From: Caldifarciminota bacterium
GTDB lineage: Bacteria > Hydrothermota > Tepidihabitantia > B3-TA06
Assembly (NCBI GenBank): GCA_016934635.1
Contig: JAFGSK010000003.1
Location: 161,718 to 225,717 of the forward strand
Length of the DNA stretch: 64,000 bases
Direction of reading: 5' to 3'
The position numbers and the translations under genes are program-made. Position 1 is the first letter of the stretch. Every line of letters begins with the position of its first letter. This document shows positions 6,715-16,341 of the stretch, piece after piece. The notes beneath the pieces were generated by a model that was not told the origin of the DNA, ran no database searches, and was given only the letters and a program-made list of their open reading frames with translations.

Positions 6715-9414
6715 TTAATCTAGCACCACAAATCTTGCTATTCGATTAAATTCAGGTCCCCTTACAACAACGAAATAAACGCCCCGAGTTAGGGTACCTG
6801 AAAAAAACTCTACAACATGGCTGCCCTGTTCAAGAATTCCCAGAGTCTTAGTGCCTATTCTACGTCCGATGCTATCGTAAAGATCAAGGGTAAAACTTCC
6901 TCGACCGTTGATCGATAATCTGAGCTCGGCGGTTTGTCGGGATGTAATCAAGGTTGTCGGCATTTCCATTTCGTCACATGTGTTCACCGGCGTTTTTTCG
7001 GAAACATTCAATTCATACCCAAACCAGTTGAGGAAACGTCTCATGAGTTCATTTTGAGTGAGCAGGAGATCTGGATTGCCGCCTACTCCTTCAAAAGGAA
7101 AGGCAAGGTATATTACTTTAGCCGAATCATGCTCTGTGATTATTCCAGCCGAGTTACCGTTTGCATACAGGAAGATGGATGATCCGTTCGAGCGCGGCGC
7201 GATACCGTCCTTTGAAGTTCCGTATCCACCACTCACCGCTATCTTTTCTTCCGGATCAGTTACAGGATTATCCGCAGCTCCCGAGAAAATCACGTCGGGT
7301 TCGGAGGCGGTTATGAATTCTGCCTGCAGCGTGTTTTGGTAGAACCCTGAGGTTCCGATGTCTTCACCCAGATTCTGACTCGAGATTATTACCTTCCCGC
7401 CTGAGGCAACGAAATCTTGCATCAGTTGAATTTCCTCGGTGTTCAGGGTGGAAGTCTCCTGCCCGGTATACCAGATTAAGACTGAGTCTCGGGATTCCGC
7501 GCTCAACAAAACACTGTTTAGTATTGAGAGATTGTCCGAGGAAGCGGTTTCGTGATCTACACCCAGGTTATCAAGTACAGTCGAGTATATTTCGGTTAAG
7601 GACTCGTCTTTGGCGTCGTTAACAACCAGTATACCCGGCCATCCGAACAAGATGGGGAAATCGAAGCGTTGGGTTAATCCTGTAGTAGTTTCGTGTAAGG
7701 TGAGCTCTGCGGTAAGATTAAGATATGCAGGTGCATCTTCTGCCACCCTGATTTCGAAAGGGTCAGATGTGTTTGAGACGGTATCATTCTCGTCAACAAA
7801 CCCGAATGAGGCTTTACAGGTGAGTAAGGTTATCGCTTGGTCCTCGATACGAAGTTCTGCCTCGATGTTCAAAGCAGTGCCCCATATGTTTTCAAGGGTT
7901 ACCACAAGGGAACCTTCTTCTCCGGGTTTGATCCTGCCGCTTGGACCGAACTGATCAGTCGAGATTAGTTTGAAATAGGGAAGATGACGACCTACGTCCA
8001 GATTGGCGTACATTATGCCGTCTGAATCACTGATTGAAAGCACACCCACCTTGGTGTCTTCTTCAAAGTAATTTCGGCTGGTAGGGTATGGCAGGAACCC
8101 TGCAAATTCACGGCGATTGACTAGCCCAGGATATGGATCGCCTTGATCTCCCGGGCTTTCGTAGCGCTCAAGCTGAAACTTACCGTCAGCCTGCTCTACG
8201 GCAACCTGGAAATGGTGGTCCGGGGTGTTTATCTCAGGTATGTATTCATTGTCGTTGTTTTCAGCCCAGTCGTCTACGTGATATATTAAGAGACCATCAC
8301 CGGGGAGCTTGGAATCAAAGAGGCCTATCTTTTGGCGATTTTCGCAAAGAAAGTACTCTCCGTCGGATATGTCGCCGTCGGTCCATAACTGATATACAAT
8401 CGGGTGAAGTTCAACCGCAGGTAACTCCGCATCCATTTTGTAGCCGGTAATCACCACAGGCTCGACCCACCCCAGTTTATACTTACACCATGCATCGAAG
8501 TGCGCGGGTGAACGTCCGCTTCCGCTCCACGAGCCACGGGCCATAACGCTCCAATCTCCTACTCCCCAAGAATCATAATCGTAATCGTAAAGGTCTGGTA
8601 AACCCAGGATGTGCCCGTACTCGTGAGCAAAAACCCCCATATGAATAAGGGAACCGTCGCATTTCTCTTCCGGCTGCATGGAGTAGCGTTCCAATCGGAT
8701 CTTGCCGCCGTTAGCCGAATTGTCGTTGGTTTCGAATCCGGTCACAGACATATGGGACCATATCTTGCCACAACCTTCCTCGTAGCCCGGACCGGCATGG
8801 ATTACGTATACCGCGTCTATTGCACCGTCGTCGTCACCGGAGTTGGGTATTCCATCCGGGCCGTCGTTGTCGTAAAGACCGAAGTCGATGTCCGGGTCGG
8901 CTGCGGCGACAGCGGCCTGAGCCATTTCTTCGGAATGGCGGAATCCTCGATTCCTCGACCAGTAATCGTCGTAACTCCCCTCAAGTCTGTACCAGGAGCG
9001 GCCTTTCTCGGATGGAGGGGCGGTTTTACCTGAAAAACTAAACTGGCCATAAGAGTTCTCGATATAGTAATCTTTCATACTGCCTGTTTTTAACACACCT
9101 TCGCTGAAAAGCAATGTGTCGTAAGCGGCTGGTGAATGATTAAGAGAGTCTGCCGGGTTGTCTTCAAAGTCAACCAGTATTGCTATGCCAGCGCCAGAGG
9201 TCCACTTATACGGATGGGCTTGCGCGTTCATCACGGTAACCGCGTATCGATTGTTAAATTCCTTCCACTCGGCGACGGCTTTCTCCAACTCGCCGGCGGC
9301 TTTCAATTCCTCAACAAAATCCGGGTGCAGAGGCGCGGGAAAAATCTGTCCGGTGAGGGTCGGACCAGCCAATAATATCTGCATCGGAAGTATAGATAGG
9401 ATTACCCTGTTCAT
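6715..9414 (-). CDS. Secreted M6-family (immune inhibitor A-like) zinc metalloprotease with C-terminal sorting-type tail
   Basis: The 899-residue exported protease has the M6 zinc site HEYGH at 264-268, followed by GLPDLYD, and the Asp/Gly-rich YDNDGPDGIPN calcium-binding-like loop near 181. A signal peptide covers about 1-22. After the protease domain come a CARDB/Ig-like region (about 490-590), a GATase/ThuA-like Rossmann region (about 600-790) that may be a structural module, and a T9SS-type A-like sandwich of about 80 residues ending FVVVRGPEFNRIARFVVLD. Family members degrade host or environmental protein. The ATG at 9414 has no Shine-Dalgarno and lies 7 bases after a -10 box, so the mRNA should be leaderless. 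A second M6 protease is at 39328. Confidence 0.88.
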   Translation of the reverse strand: MNRVILSILPMQILLAGPTLTGQIFPAPLHPDFVEELKAAGELEKAVAEWKEFNNRYAVTVMNAQAHPYKWTSGAGIAILVDFEDNPADSLNHSPAAYDTLLFSEGVLKTGSMKDYYIENSYGQFSFSGKTAPPSEKGRSWYRLEGSYDDYWSRNRGFRHSEEMAQAAVAAADPDIDFGLYDNDGPDGIPNSGDDDGAIDAVYVIHAGPGYEEGCGKIWSHMSVTGFETNDNSANGGKIRLERYSMQPEEKCDGSLIHMGVFAHEYGHILGLPDLYDYDYDSWGVGDWSVMARGSWSGSGRSPAHFDAWCKYKLGWVEPVVITGYKMDAELPAVELHPIVYQLWTDGDISDGEYFLCENRQKIGLFDSKLPGDGLLIYHVDDWAENNDNEYIPEINTPDHHFQVAVEQADGKFQLERYESPGDQGDPYPGLVNRREFAGFLPYPTSRNYFEEDTKVGVLSISDSDGIMYANLDVGRHLPYFKLISTDQFGPSGRIKPGEEGSLVVTLENIWGTALNIEAELRIEDQAITLLTCKASFGFVDENDTVSNTSDPFEIRVAEDAPAYLNLTAELTLHETTTGLTQRFDFPILFGWPGILVVNDAKDESLTEIYSTVLDNLGVDHETASSDNLSILNSVLLSAESRDSVLIWYTGQETSTLNTEEIQLMQDFVASGGKVIISSQNLGEDIGTSGFYQNTLQAEFITASEPDVIFSGAADNPVTDPEEKIAVSGGYGTSKDGIAPRSNGSSIFLYANGNSAGIITEHDSAKVIYLAFPFEGVGGNPDLLLTQNELMRRFLNWFGYELNVSEKTPVNTCDEMEMPTTLITSRQTAELRLSINGRGSFTLDLYDSIGRRIGTKTLGILEQGSHVVEFFSGTLTRGVYFVVVRGPEFNRIARFVVLD

Positions 9415-9421
9415 GAGAATA

Positions 9422-9449
9422 AGTCTAGTTAATATGTCGAGTATGTCAA
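9422..9449 (-). promoter_or_regulatory. Promoter placed for near-leaderless transcription of the M6 protease
   Basis: TTGACA (9444-9449) and TAGACT (9422-9427) on the minus strand have a 16-base spacer, and only 7 bases separate the -10 from the ATG at 9414. An identical TTGACA-16-TAGACT pair precedes the gene at 12375. Confidence 0.75.
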
Positions 9450-9603
9450 GTTCGCAATCCGCCGCGTGATCTTTACCATTAAACCTTGATCAATCAACGT
9501 ATTGTTAGGATTTGTGCAATGAAATCCCATTAGAGTTAAGAATGCCGAGAGTCTACCTAAACGTTAAATCCCAGACTCGTCTGGAACCAGAACGTGCATA
9601 GAC

Positions 9604-9636
9604 AAAAAAGGCTGACCTTACGGTCAGCCTTTTTTT
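9604..9636. terminator. Bidirectional rho-independent terminator
   Basis: AAAAAAGGCTGACC, loop TTAC, then GGTCAGCCTTTTTTT. The stem is perfect and has a T-run in both directions. On the minus strand it ends the PEGA-protein transcript 17 bases after its stop codon. Confidence 0.92.
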
Positions 9637-9652
9637 GCTTTAAAATGAAATC

Positions 9653-10135
9653 TTACTTGAGTTTCAACTTGAGGGTGACGGTGGAGTCGGCAATGATGGT
9701 GAAGGTGGTATCCATATCCTTGTAGCCCTTCATCTTCAGTGTCAGTTTATGCGTACCTGCAGGAAGGGCTTCGAAAAGAACGTTGGTTTTCTTTCCGGTG
9801 TTTTCTTCGTTTATCCAAACCTCTGCGCCTTTAGGGGTTGAATTGAGCTGGAGCATTCCGGTTTTGATCTTGAACTCGGCCATAACTGTATCGGTCTTGC
9901 CTGATTCCAAGGTAATGGTAGTATCCCAGTCATGGTAGTTTTCCATGACCAGCTTGAGCATGTGTTCGCCTGCGTCAAGTTTCGCTAACATCGTGTCGGT
10001 TTTTGCGCCGGTGGACTCTTCGTTGAGCCATATCTCGGCTCCCGCAGGGATCGAGTTGATCTGAAGCGAGGTTTGCTGGCACACCACTAATCCCAGGATG
10101 GCAACCACGCTCAGTATCGATACTAACCTTTTCAT
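9653..10135 (-). CDS. Exported protein with two tandem PEGA domains
   Basis: The 160-residue protein has a signal peptide (1-19, ending near VVCQQ; the Cys at 19 could be a weak lipobox, VVCQ) and two near-identical PEGA repeats of about 70 residues. Each runs from NSxPxGAExWxNEExTGxKT, through a turn 'LxAGxHxLKLxMxxYxDxDTTxT', to an aliphatic strand. PEGA domains are small surface sandwiches found in cell-envelope and S-layer-like proteins of thermophiles and WOR-type bacteria; no activity is known. The start ATG at 10135 follows GAGGAGGTATAC. It is flanked by its own promoter and terminator and so forms a single-gene unit. Confidence 0.82.
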   Translation of the reverse strand: MKRLVSILSVVAILGLVVCQQTSLQINSIPAGAEIWLNEESTGAKTDTMLAKLDAGEHMLKLVMENYHDWDTTITLESGKTDTVMAEFKIKTGMLQLNSTPKGAEVWINEENTGKKTNVLFEALPAGTHKLTLKMKGYKDMDTTFTIIADSTVTLKLKLK

Positions 10136-10167
10136 GTATACCTCCTCTGGTTAAGGGTTAGGATTTC

Positions 10168-10195
10168 ATCATAATTAAAGACAGCGTTTTGTCAA
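10168..10195 (-). promoter_or_regulatory. Promoter of the PEGA protein gene
   Basis: TTGACA (10190-10195) and TATGAT (10168-10173) on the minus strand are 16 bases apart. Confidence 0.75.
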
Positions 10196-10323
10196 GAGCA
10201 TATCTACTGAGAGAGAATGACAAAAGTTGGAGCGTAGGCCGTCTGAGGCGTTTCGAGTGAATATCTAAGACAAGTATCGTACGCGAATGATTTTGCACCT
10301 CAGATGCTCGATCCGGAACTGAA

Positions 10324-12153
10324 TCAGAACGTGAGGGCTATCCCTGCCGAAACCTGGTCAACGTAGTCCCTGCCCCTCAGGTCGACGGTGCGTGCAGCCA
10401 GGTTGATCCCGAAATCCGCAGCATAGAAGATACTCAGCCCGAAACCGGTCACAAACCTGAGTCCGGGTGTAACGCGTACAGGAGTTACGTCCGGGGAGAT
10501 TTCTCCGGTGAACTCAACGTAAGGATTCAATATCCTGTAACGGTAATCCAGGCCGATTCCCCAAGTCAAAGCCGTAGTCTCCAGATACTCGCCGCCGAGA
10601 TTCGCGTACGCACTCAAGCCCTCGATCTCGCTGGAGGTAATCGATGCAAGCATCTTCACCGATCCTCCCAAGCGGGGACCTCCGAAGCTAATGCTGCGCA
10701 GCGGGATGAAAACCCTTGCATCCGTCCCCAGGCTGGCCAAGGGATTTCTAAAGAACTCGTACTTTGCGCCAATCTCCGCATCCCATAAGCCGACCACTGG
10801 TTCGAGGTCTCCGGTATCGGCAAGGTAAGTGTAGCCCATCCCGGCTGCGGCAATCACCTCCAACTTGTCAAAAGGTACCCAGGATGAAAACGCCCTGAAT
10901 ACAGCGTTTTCCCAGGTGGTTATGGTCCAGTCGTTCATGTGGTCTGCGCCGTGCCGGTCTCCTGCAAACGAAAGTCCAGTGGTCCAGGTATTTCGTTTCG
11001 GTGTGCGAGAGTCTAAGACCCTTGCGAGTCCTGCGCCTCCTGAGACAACGGGCGCTGAGATTATTTCTGCAACAGGTTCAGTTTCAATGGTAGATGCAAC
11101 GGAGTCCAAAGTCGTGACGTTAATCGAGTAAAGCAATGTATCCGAGACGAAGTACACGGTGCTGTCGTAAAGAATCGGATCGTAGGATATACCGGCACTG
11201 GCCTTGTATCTCCATTTGAGCTTGCCTTTGGGTGTAAGTGCGTAAAGATAGTCGTCCCAGGAGCCGAAGTAGATGTTTCCGTCAGGGGCTATGGCGGGGT
11301 TGGACTGTATCGCATCACCGGTTTGGTAGCGCCACTTGAGTTTACCCTGGGGCGTGAGTGCGTAAAGATAATCGTCCCAGGAGCCGAAGTAGATGGCGCC
11401 GTCAGAGTCCACAGCAGGGGTTGACCAGACCTTGCCTCCGGTTTGATAGCGCCATTTGAGTTCGCCTTCGGTTGAGAGCGCGTAAAGGTAACCGTCATCG
11501 GATCCGAAGTACAGGATACCCTCAGGCGTGATCTGAAGAAAGGTTCGAATCGTGTCTTCGGTTTCGTATCTCCATTTGAGTTCCCCATCAGAGGTGAGTG
11601 CGTAGAGAAATCCGTCGTGTGAGCCGAAGTACAGCGTTCCGTCGGGACCCGCGGTTGCGGCGCTTACCGTGGCATCTGCGTTGTATTTCCACCGGAGTTT
11701 ACCCTCAGGTGTAAGGGAATAATAGTAATTACCGCCGCCCACGTATACGTTACCTTGTGCGTCGGTAGCCGGATAGGTGTACCAGTAATCCGAGGTTTCG
11801 TACTCCCACCTCCAAAGGAGCTTCCCCTCAGGGGAAAAGGTGTAAATGCAGGGATCGATAGTAACGTGTACGTTGCCGTCTGCGCCTATCGACGGTAAGA
11901 GTGTTCTGGTATCGGCAAGGTCTCCAGACGGCGTGTATTTCCATTTGAATTTACCCTCCAATGAGATGGCGTATAGATAGCCGTCATAGGAACCGATGTA
12001 AAGCGTGCCGTCAGGGGCTATCACCGGAGCGGTCGAGAAGTTTCCTCCGGCCTCAGCTTCGTAAGTCCATAAGACGAGCGTTGTCGCTTCGGAATCCTCT
12101 TTTGCATTAAGCAAGGCAAAAGTCAGGAACAGAGGTAGTGCTATTCTTTTCAC
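10324..12153 (-). CDS. PQQ-like beta-propeller fused to an outer-membrane beta-barrel
   Basis: The 609-residue protein begins with a signal peptide (1-17). Residues about 25-345 are seven or eight repeats of the form 'APDGTLYFGSxDxYLYALTxxGELKWRYxT', the PQQ-like propeller type but without evidence that PQQ is bound. After a linker (about 345-385) the last 220 residues alternate short amphipathic strands (for example 'YEFFRNPLASLGTDARVF') and finish with YVDQVSAGIALTF, a terminal aromatic strand typical of outer-membrane barrels. It is therefore probably a surface propeller anchored by its own barrel. The start is GTG at 12153, behind AAGGAGACCGG. The central repeats are nearly identical at the DNA level, which may slip in assembly. 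Confidence 0.75.
   Translation of the reverse strand: MKRIALPLFLTFALLNAKEDSEATTLVLWTYEAEAGGNFSTAPVIAPDGTLYIGSYDGYLYAISLEGKFKWKYTPSGDLADTRTLLPSIGADGNVHVTIDPCIYTFSPEGKLLWRWEYETSDYWYTYPATDAQGNVYVGGGNYYYSLTPEGKLRWKYNADATVSAATAGPDGTLYFGSHDGFLYALTSDGELKWRYETEDTIRTFLQITPEGILYFGSDDGYLYALSTEGELKWRYQTGGKVWSTPAVDSDGAIYFGSWDDYLYALTPQGKLKWRYQTGDAIQSNPAIAPDGNIYFGSWDDYLYALTPKGKLKWRYKASAGISYDPILYDSTVYFVSDTLLYSINVTTLDSVASTIETEPVAEIISAPVVSGGAGLARVLDSRTPKRNTWTTGLSFAGDRHGADHMNDWTITTWENAVFRAFSSWVPFDKLEVIAAAGMGYTYLADTGDLEPVVGLWDAEIGAKYEFFRNPLASLGTDARVFIPLRSISFGGPRLGGSVKMLASITSSEIEGLSAYANLGGEYLETTALTWGIGLDYRYRILNPYVEFTGEISPDVTPVRVTPGLRFVTGFGLSIFYAADFGINLAARTVDLRGRDYVDQVSAGIALTF
11220..12060. repeat. Tandem propeller repeats of about 111-120 bp
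   Basis: Within the propeller gene the blade unit recurs about every 111-120 bases. The phrases 'gcgtaaagata(a/g)tcgtcccagg' and 'gccgaagtagat' are almost unchanged in neighbouring units near 11235-11275 and 11355-11400, indicating recent duplication or gene conversion of blades. Confidence 0.7.
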
Positions 12154-12213
12154 CCGGTCTCCTTCAGGTCAGCGGGCATACCGGAAAAGTTCTGCTTGCT
12201 TGAATCATTATAG

Positions 12214-12241
12214 ATATTATCGAATATCACGCCACAGTCAA
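12214..12241 (-). promoter_or_regulatory. Promoter of the propeller-barrel gene
   Basis: TTGACT (12236-12241) and TAATAT (12214-12219) on the minus strand have a 16-base spacer, followed by a leader of about 55 bases with AAGGAGA. Confidence 0.6.
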
Positions 12242-12318
12242 GGTAAACACGGGAGCGAAGCTTCCGAATTTGAAAAAATGCGACTCAGCTCAGAGGTCAA
12301 AAGTGTCCTCGTGTGGAA

Positions 12319-12346
12319 TTGACAAGGCTTAAAACTCACTTAGACT
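12319..12346 (+). promoter_or_regulatory. Promoter of the membrane-anchored accessory gene
   Basis: TTGACA (12319-12324) and TAGACT (12341-12346) have a 16-base spacer, with a leader carrying CAAGGAGG before the ATG. Confidence 0.75.
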
Positions 12347-12374
12347 TGTTGGAATTCTCAACAAGGAGGTTATC

Positions 12375-12887
12375 ATGACGTTTTTAGGTCTTGAGATTAA
12401 GGATTGGATTCAGATAGGCGTAATGGTTGTGCTGCTCGTTACCCTGATTATTTCAATTGTGCAAGCAAGTACACAGAACCGCCTTTTCAAAGCTCAAATC
12501 CTTAATGATGTAATTACAATGTACTGGAAGACTTATGAGCCAATATCTGAAGATGAAATGACTGAACTCCAGCGATACCCTGAGACATTTATGGCAAAAA
12601 GTATTTTCGAGAGGAAATATCAAAGTAGTAAGACAGCTATGCATGACTACTTGTATCTAGCTAAAGTATATAAGTATTTGATTTTCGCATTCGCCTTAAG
12701 AAAATATAAGCTTGCTGATCCTTTTACTACTGAAACGATAGAAACTTGGGCAGAGGTGCTTGTCAAGGATGATGTATTTCTGGATGTACATGCGAATTGC
12801 GAGCGTTACTATTCGCTATTTGCGAACTACATTGATAAGTTGATATCCATGAGCAAAAGAAAGAAGGGGCGACCTAATAAAGGTTGA
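12375..12887 (+). CDS. Membrane-anchored helical protein of unknown function
   Basis: The 170-residue protein has one N-terminal transmembrane segment (about residues 12-32) followed by a helical, charged cytosolic domain. It ends with a basic tail (SKRKKGRPNKG). No family was recognised with certainty; the layout resembles small DUF4760/DUF6082-type proteins. The base composition is more AT-rich than the neighbours (many AAG/AAA/TAT codons), as in the genes at 14693 and 47563, suggesting recent acquisition. The start ATG at 12375 follows AAGGAGGTTATC. Confidence 0.6.
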   Translation: MTFLGLEIKDWIQIGVMVVLLVTLIISIVQASTQNRLFKAQILNDVITMYWKTYEPISEDEMTELQRYPETFMAKSIFERKYQSSKTAMHDYLYLAKVYKYLIFAFALRKYKLADPFTTETIETWAEVLVKDDVFLDVHANCERYYSLFANYIDKLISMSKRKKGRPNKG

Positions 12888-12893
12888 CCCCAA

Positions 12894-12916
12894 AAGGGCC
12901 GGCTTCGCCGGCCCTT
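12894..12916. terminator. Hairpin between convergent genes
   Basis: AAGGGCCGGC and GCCGGCCCTT form a perfect 10-bp stem around TTC. On the minus strand it is followed by TTTTGGGG, so it may serve the PruA gene as well as the gene at 12375. Confidence 0.65.
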
Positions 12917-13002
12917 CATTATTGAACTCACCATTTTGAAATTTGACTTTTACTCCGCCTGATTCTTAGGCGTCGTCGCTTCGCGTGCAATGTCGCTGAG
13001 CG

Positions 13003-14550
<1,548 letters not shown>

Positions 14551-14588
14551 TGTGCCTCCATAGATTTGATTTTTTTGAATTTGGTTGA

Positions 14589-14616
14589 ATCATATTGAAT
14601 AGGGGGGAGATGTCAA
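14589..14616 (-). promoter_or_regulatory. Promoter of pruA
   Basis: TTGACA (14611-14616) and TATGAT (14589-14594) on the minus strand have a 16-base spacer. Confidence 0.75.
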
Positions 14617-14645
14617 ATTGGTTGGGGTTATCGAATTAAACAAAG

Positions 14646-14674
14646 TTGACATAATCCTTTTTTCATATTATGGT
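14646..14674 (+). promoter_or_regulatory. Promoter of the HEPN-like gene
   Basis: TTGACA (14646-14651), a 17-base spacer, then TATGGT (14669-14674), followed by AAAAAAGGAG and the ATG at 14693. Confidence 0.6.
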
Positions 14675-14692
14675 AGAAAAAAGGAGTTAGGC

Positions 14693-15202
14693 ATGGCTTT
14701 AAGTAGAGAAGACATAGAAAGGATAGAGCTTGTTATTTTCCACTGTAGGATGCTTGAGTACTGGTTCGATCAAAAATCGAATCCAGTTTTAGAAATGGCT
14801 GGATTCGAAGACCCAATTGCACGGTTCTATCATAATTTTGCTGGACTTCACTTACTTGCTACATTATTATTGGTTGATAGAAGACAGAGACCTATGGGTG
14901 GTTTTTTTTATAATGTCTTGGAACCTATACGGTTAGGTGATTTGTTAGAACCTATTCGTAATATTATAGATTCTCCAGTTGGTGAGACAACTTTTGGGGA
15001 CTTCATAAGACATAATAGAAATAAGTTAACTGTTCATGGAGACTTAACTTTCGACTCCTTACCTCAAGAGTCTAAAGATATCCCTTTTGACAAAGATGCT
15101 GTTGAAACAATCTATGACTTGTTTGAGGAATTAGATGTTGAGGTTACTAATCTCAAGTTGAAACTTGAAGAAATACTTAAGAGTGGAAGTTCTGAAAAGT
15201 AG
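14693..15202 (+). CDS. Helical protein with a HEPN-type RNxxxxH motif
   Basis: The 169-residue protein is predicted to be mainly helical. It contains R109-N110-K-L-T-V-H115, matching the RNxxxxH active-site motif of HEPN ribonucleases. That motif comes late in the protein, after a helix-rich first half, which is the usual HEPN order. HEPN proteins cut RNA in toxin-antitoxin and abortive-infection systems, but no antitoxin (nucleotidyltransferase) is adjacent. The start ATG at 14693 follows AAAAAAGGAGTTAGG; an upstream start at 14618 is rejected because it overlaps the promoter. The gene is AT-rich compared with its neighbours, suggesting transfer. Confidence 0.5.
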   Translation: MALSREDIERIELVIFHCRMLEYWFDQKSNPVLEMAGFEDPIARFYHNFAGLHLLATLLLVDRRQRPMGGFFYNVLEPIRLGDLLEPIRNIIDSPVGETTFGDFIRHNRNKLTVHGDLTFDSLPQESKDIPFDKDAVETIYDLFEELDVEVTNLKLKLEEILKSGSSEK

Positions 15203-15248
15203 GAATTTGTAGGTACTTATCTATAGGTTAGATCGTATATAATGTAGA

Positions 15249-15290
15249 GACAGGCTCTCCAGCCTGTCTGGGCACCCTGAGAGGGTGCCC
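15249..15290. repeat. Pair of perfect palindromes in an intergenic gap
   Basis: Two abutting inverted repeats lie here: GACAGGCT(ctcc)AGCCTGTC at 15249-15268, and GGGCACCCT(gag)AGGGTGCCC at 15270-15290. Neither is followed by a T-run. They resemble dispersed non-coding palindromic elements rather than terminators. Confidence 0.7.
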
Positions 15291-15351
15291 CTACCTCTGC
15301 CCGACGGGCGTGTAAACACCCGACCGGGGCGCAAAAGGGTGTCCAACACTC

Positions 15352-15416
15352 CCTGTTAAGTTTTTGCGTTTCAGCAATCGGCGACCTCAATCCTGTTAAG
15401 TTTTTGGCATTTCAGC
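15352..15416. repeat. Direct repeat of about 24 bp upstream of the SDR gene
   Basis: CCTGTTAAGTTTTTG occurs at 15352-15366 and again at 15392-15406, each followed within three bases by TTTCAGC. The period is 40 bases. The second copy ends just before the TTGACA at 15419, so it could be an operator or a relic of an inserted element. Confidence 0.7.
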
Positions 15417-15418
15417 TC

Positions 15419-15447
15419 TTGACAGTTTGAATTCCGGTTTCTATACT
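15419..15447 (+). promoter_or_regulatory. Promoter placed for near-leaderless transcription of the SDR gene
   Basis: TTGACA (15419-15424), a 17-base spacer, TATACT (15442-15447), then only 8 bases to the ATG at 15456. No Shine-Dalgarno sequence is present. Confidence 0.7.
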
Positions 15448-15455
15448 GACTGACT

Positions 15456-16328
15456 ATGGAAAACAGCAAAACGGACAAGAGAATATGCCTGATTACCGGG
15501 GCTAACTCCGGGATAGGCAAGGCGGCGGCCATCCAGATCGCCAGGCAAGGCTACCGGGTCATAATCGGCTGCAGAAACAAGGAAAGAGGGGAGACAGCAT
15601 TAAGCGAAATCAAGGAAAAGAGTAACAGTGATGACGTGGAATTGATGATAATCGACATGGCCTTGCAGAAATCTATCCGGGCTGCGGTTGAGGCACTTAC
15701 CCACAATCAAGTTGACGTGTTGATCCACAACGCCGCCGATTTCGACATCACCAGAAAGAAGCGCGAGGTTAGCGGGGAGAATATCGAAACGGTGTGGGCG
15801 ACCAATCACCTGGGGCCGGTGCTCATGACCGATCTCCTGACGGAGAGGCTGAAGCGCAGCGAGCAGGGCCGCATAATTACTATCGCCTCCAAAGGGCTGG
15901 TGGCCCATCCCTTTCTCAAGGTGGATATCGAAGACCCGGAGTTCAAGAGTAAGTCCTACTCGGTCGAAAAGGCCTATTACCAGTCGAAGCTGGCCCAGGT
16001 GATGTACGCCTACTGGCTGGCACAGGAGTTGAAGGACACCGAGATAACGGTTAACTGCATCCGGGTCACCAACGTTAAAATCGATATCGAGCGCTATCCG
16101 AACCTGTCCAAAGCGATGAAGCTTTCCTATTCCATGAAGAGCAAGTTTGCCATCACCCCTGAAGAGATGGCGCTGACTTATACCTATCTGGCAACCTCGC
16201 CTGAGGTGAACTCGGTTACCGGCAAGTACTTCGACGAGAAAAACAAGGAAGTATCTTCGTCTGCCTACAGCAGGGATGAAGCGAACATTGCCGCTGTTAT
16301 GGATATGACGATGAAGTATTTAAAATAA
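15456..16328 (+). CDS. Short-chain dehydrogenase/reductase (retinol dehydrogenase-like)
   Basis: The 290-residue NAD(P)-dependent oxidoreductase has the dinucleotide motif TGANSGIGKA (residues 14-23), NAAD (near 90), a catalytic Ser in TIASKG and YxxxK as YYQSK, with the extended SDR helix pattern. The closest general type is the retinol dehydrogenase/WWOX-like SDR group; the substrate is unknown. The ATG at 15456 lies 8 bases after a TATACT -10, so little or no leader is expected. It is convergent with the RibD-like reductase at 16342. Confidence 0.82.
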   Translation: MENSKTDKRICLITGANSGIGKAAAIQIARQGYRVIIGCRNKERGETALSEIKEKSNSDDVELMIIDMALQKSIRAAVEALTHNQVDVLIHNAADFDITRKKREVSGENIETVWATNHLGPVLMTDLLTERLKRSEQGRIITIASKGLVAHPFLKVDIEDPEFKSKSYSVEKAYYQSKLAQVMYAYWLAQELKDTEITVNCIRVTNVKIDIERYPNLSKAMKLSYSMKSKFAITPEEMALTYTYLATSPEVNSVTGKYFDEKNKEVSSSAYSRDEANIAAVMDMTMKYLK

Positions 16329-16341
16329 CAAGTCCTACATC

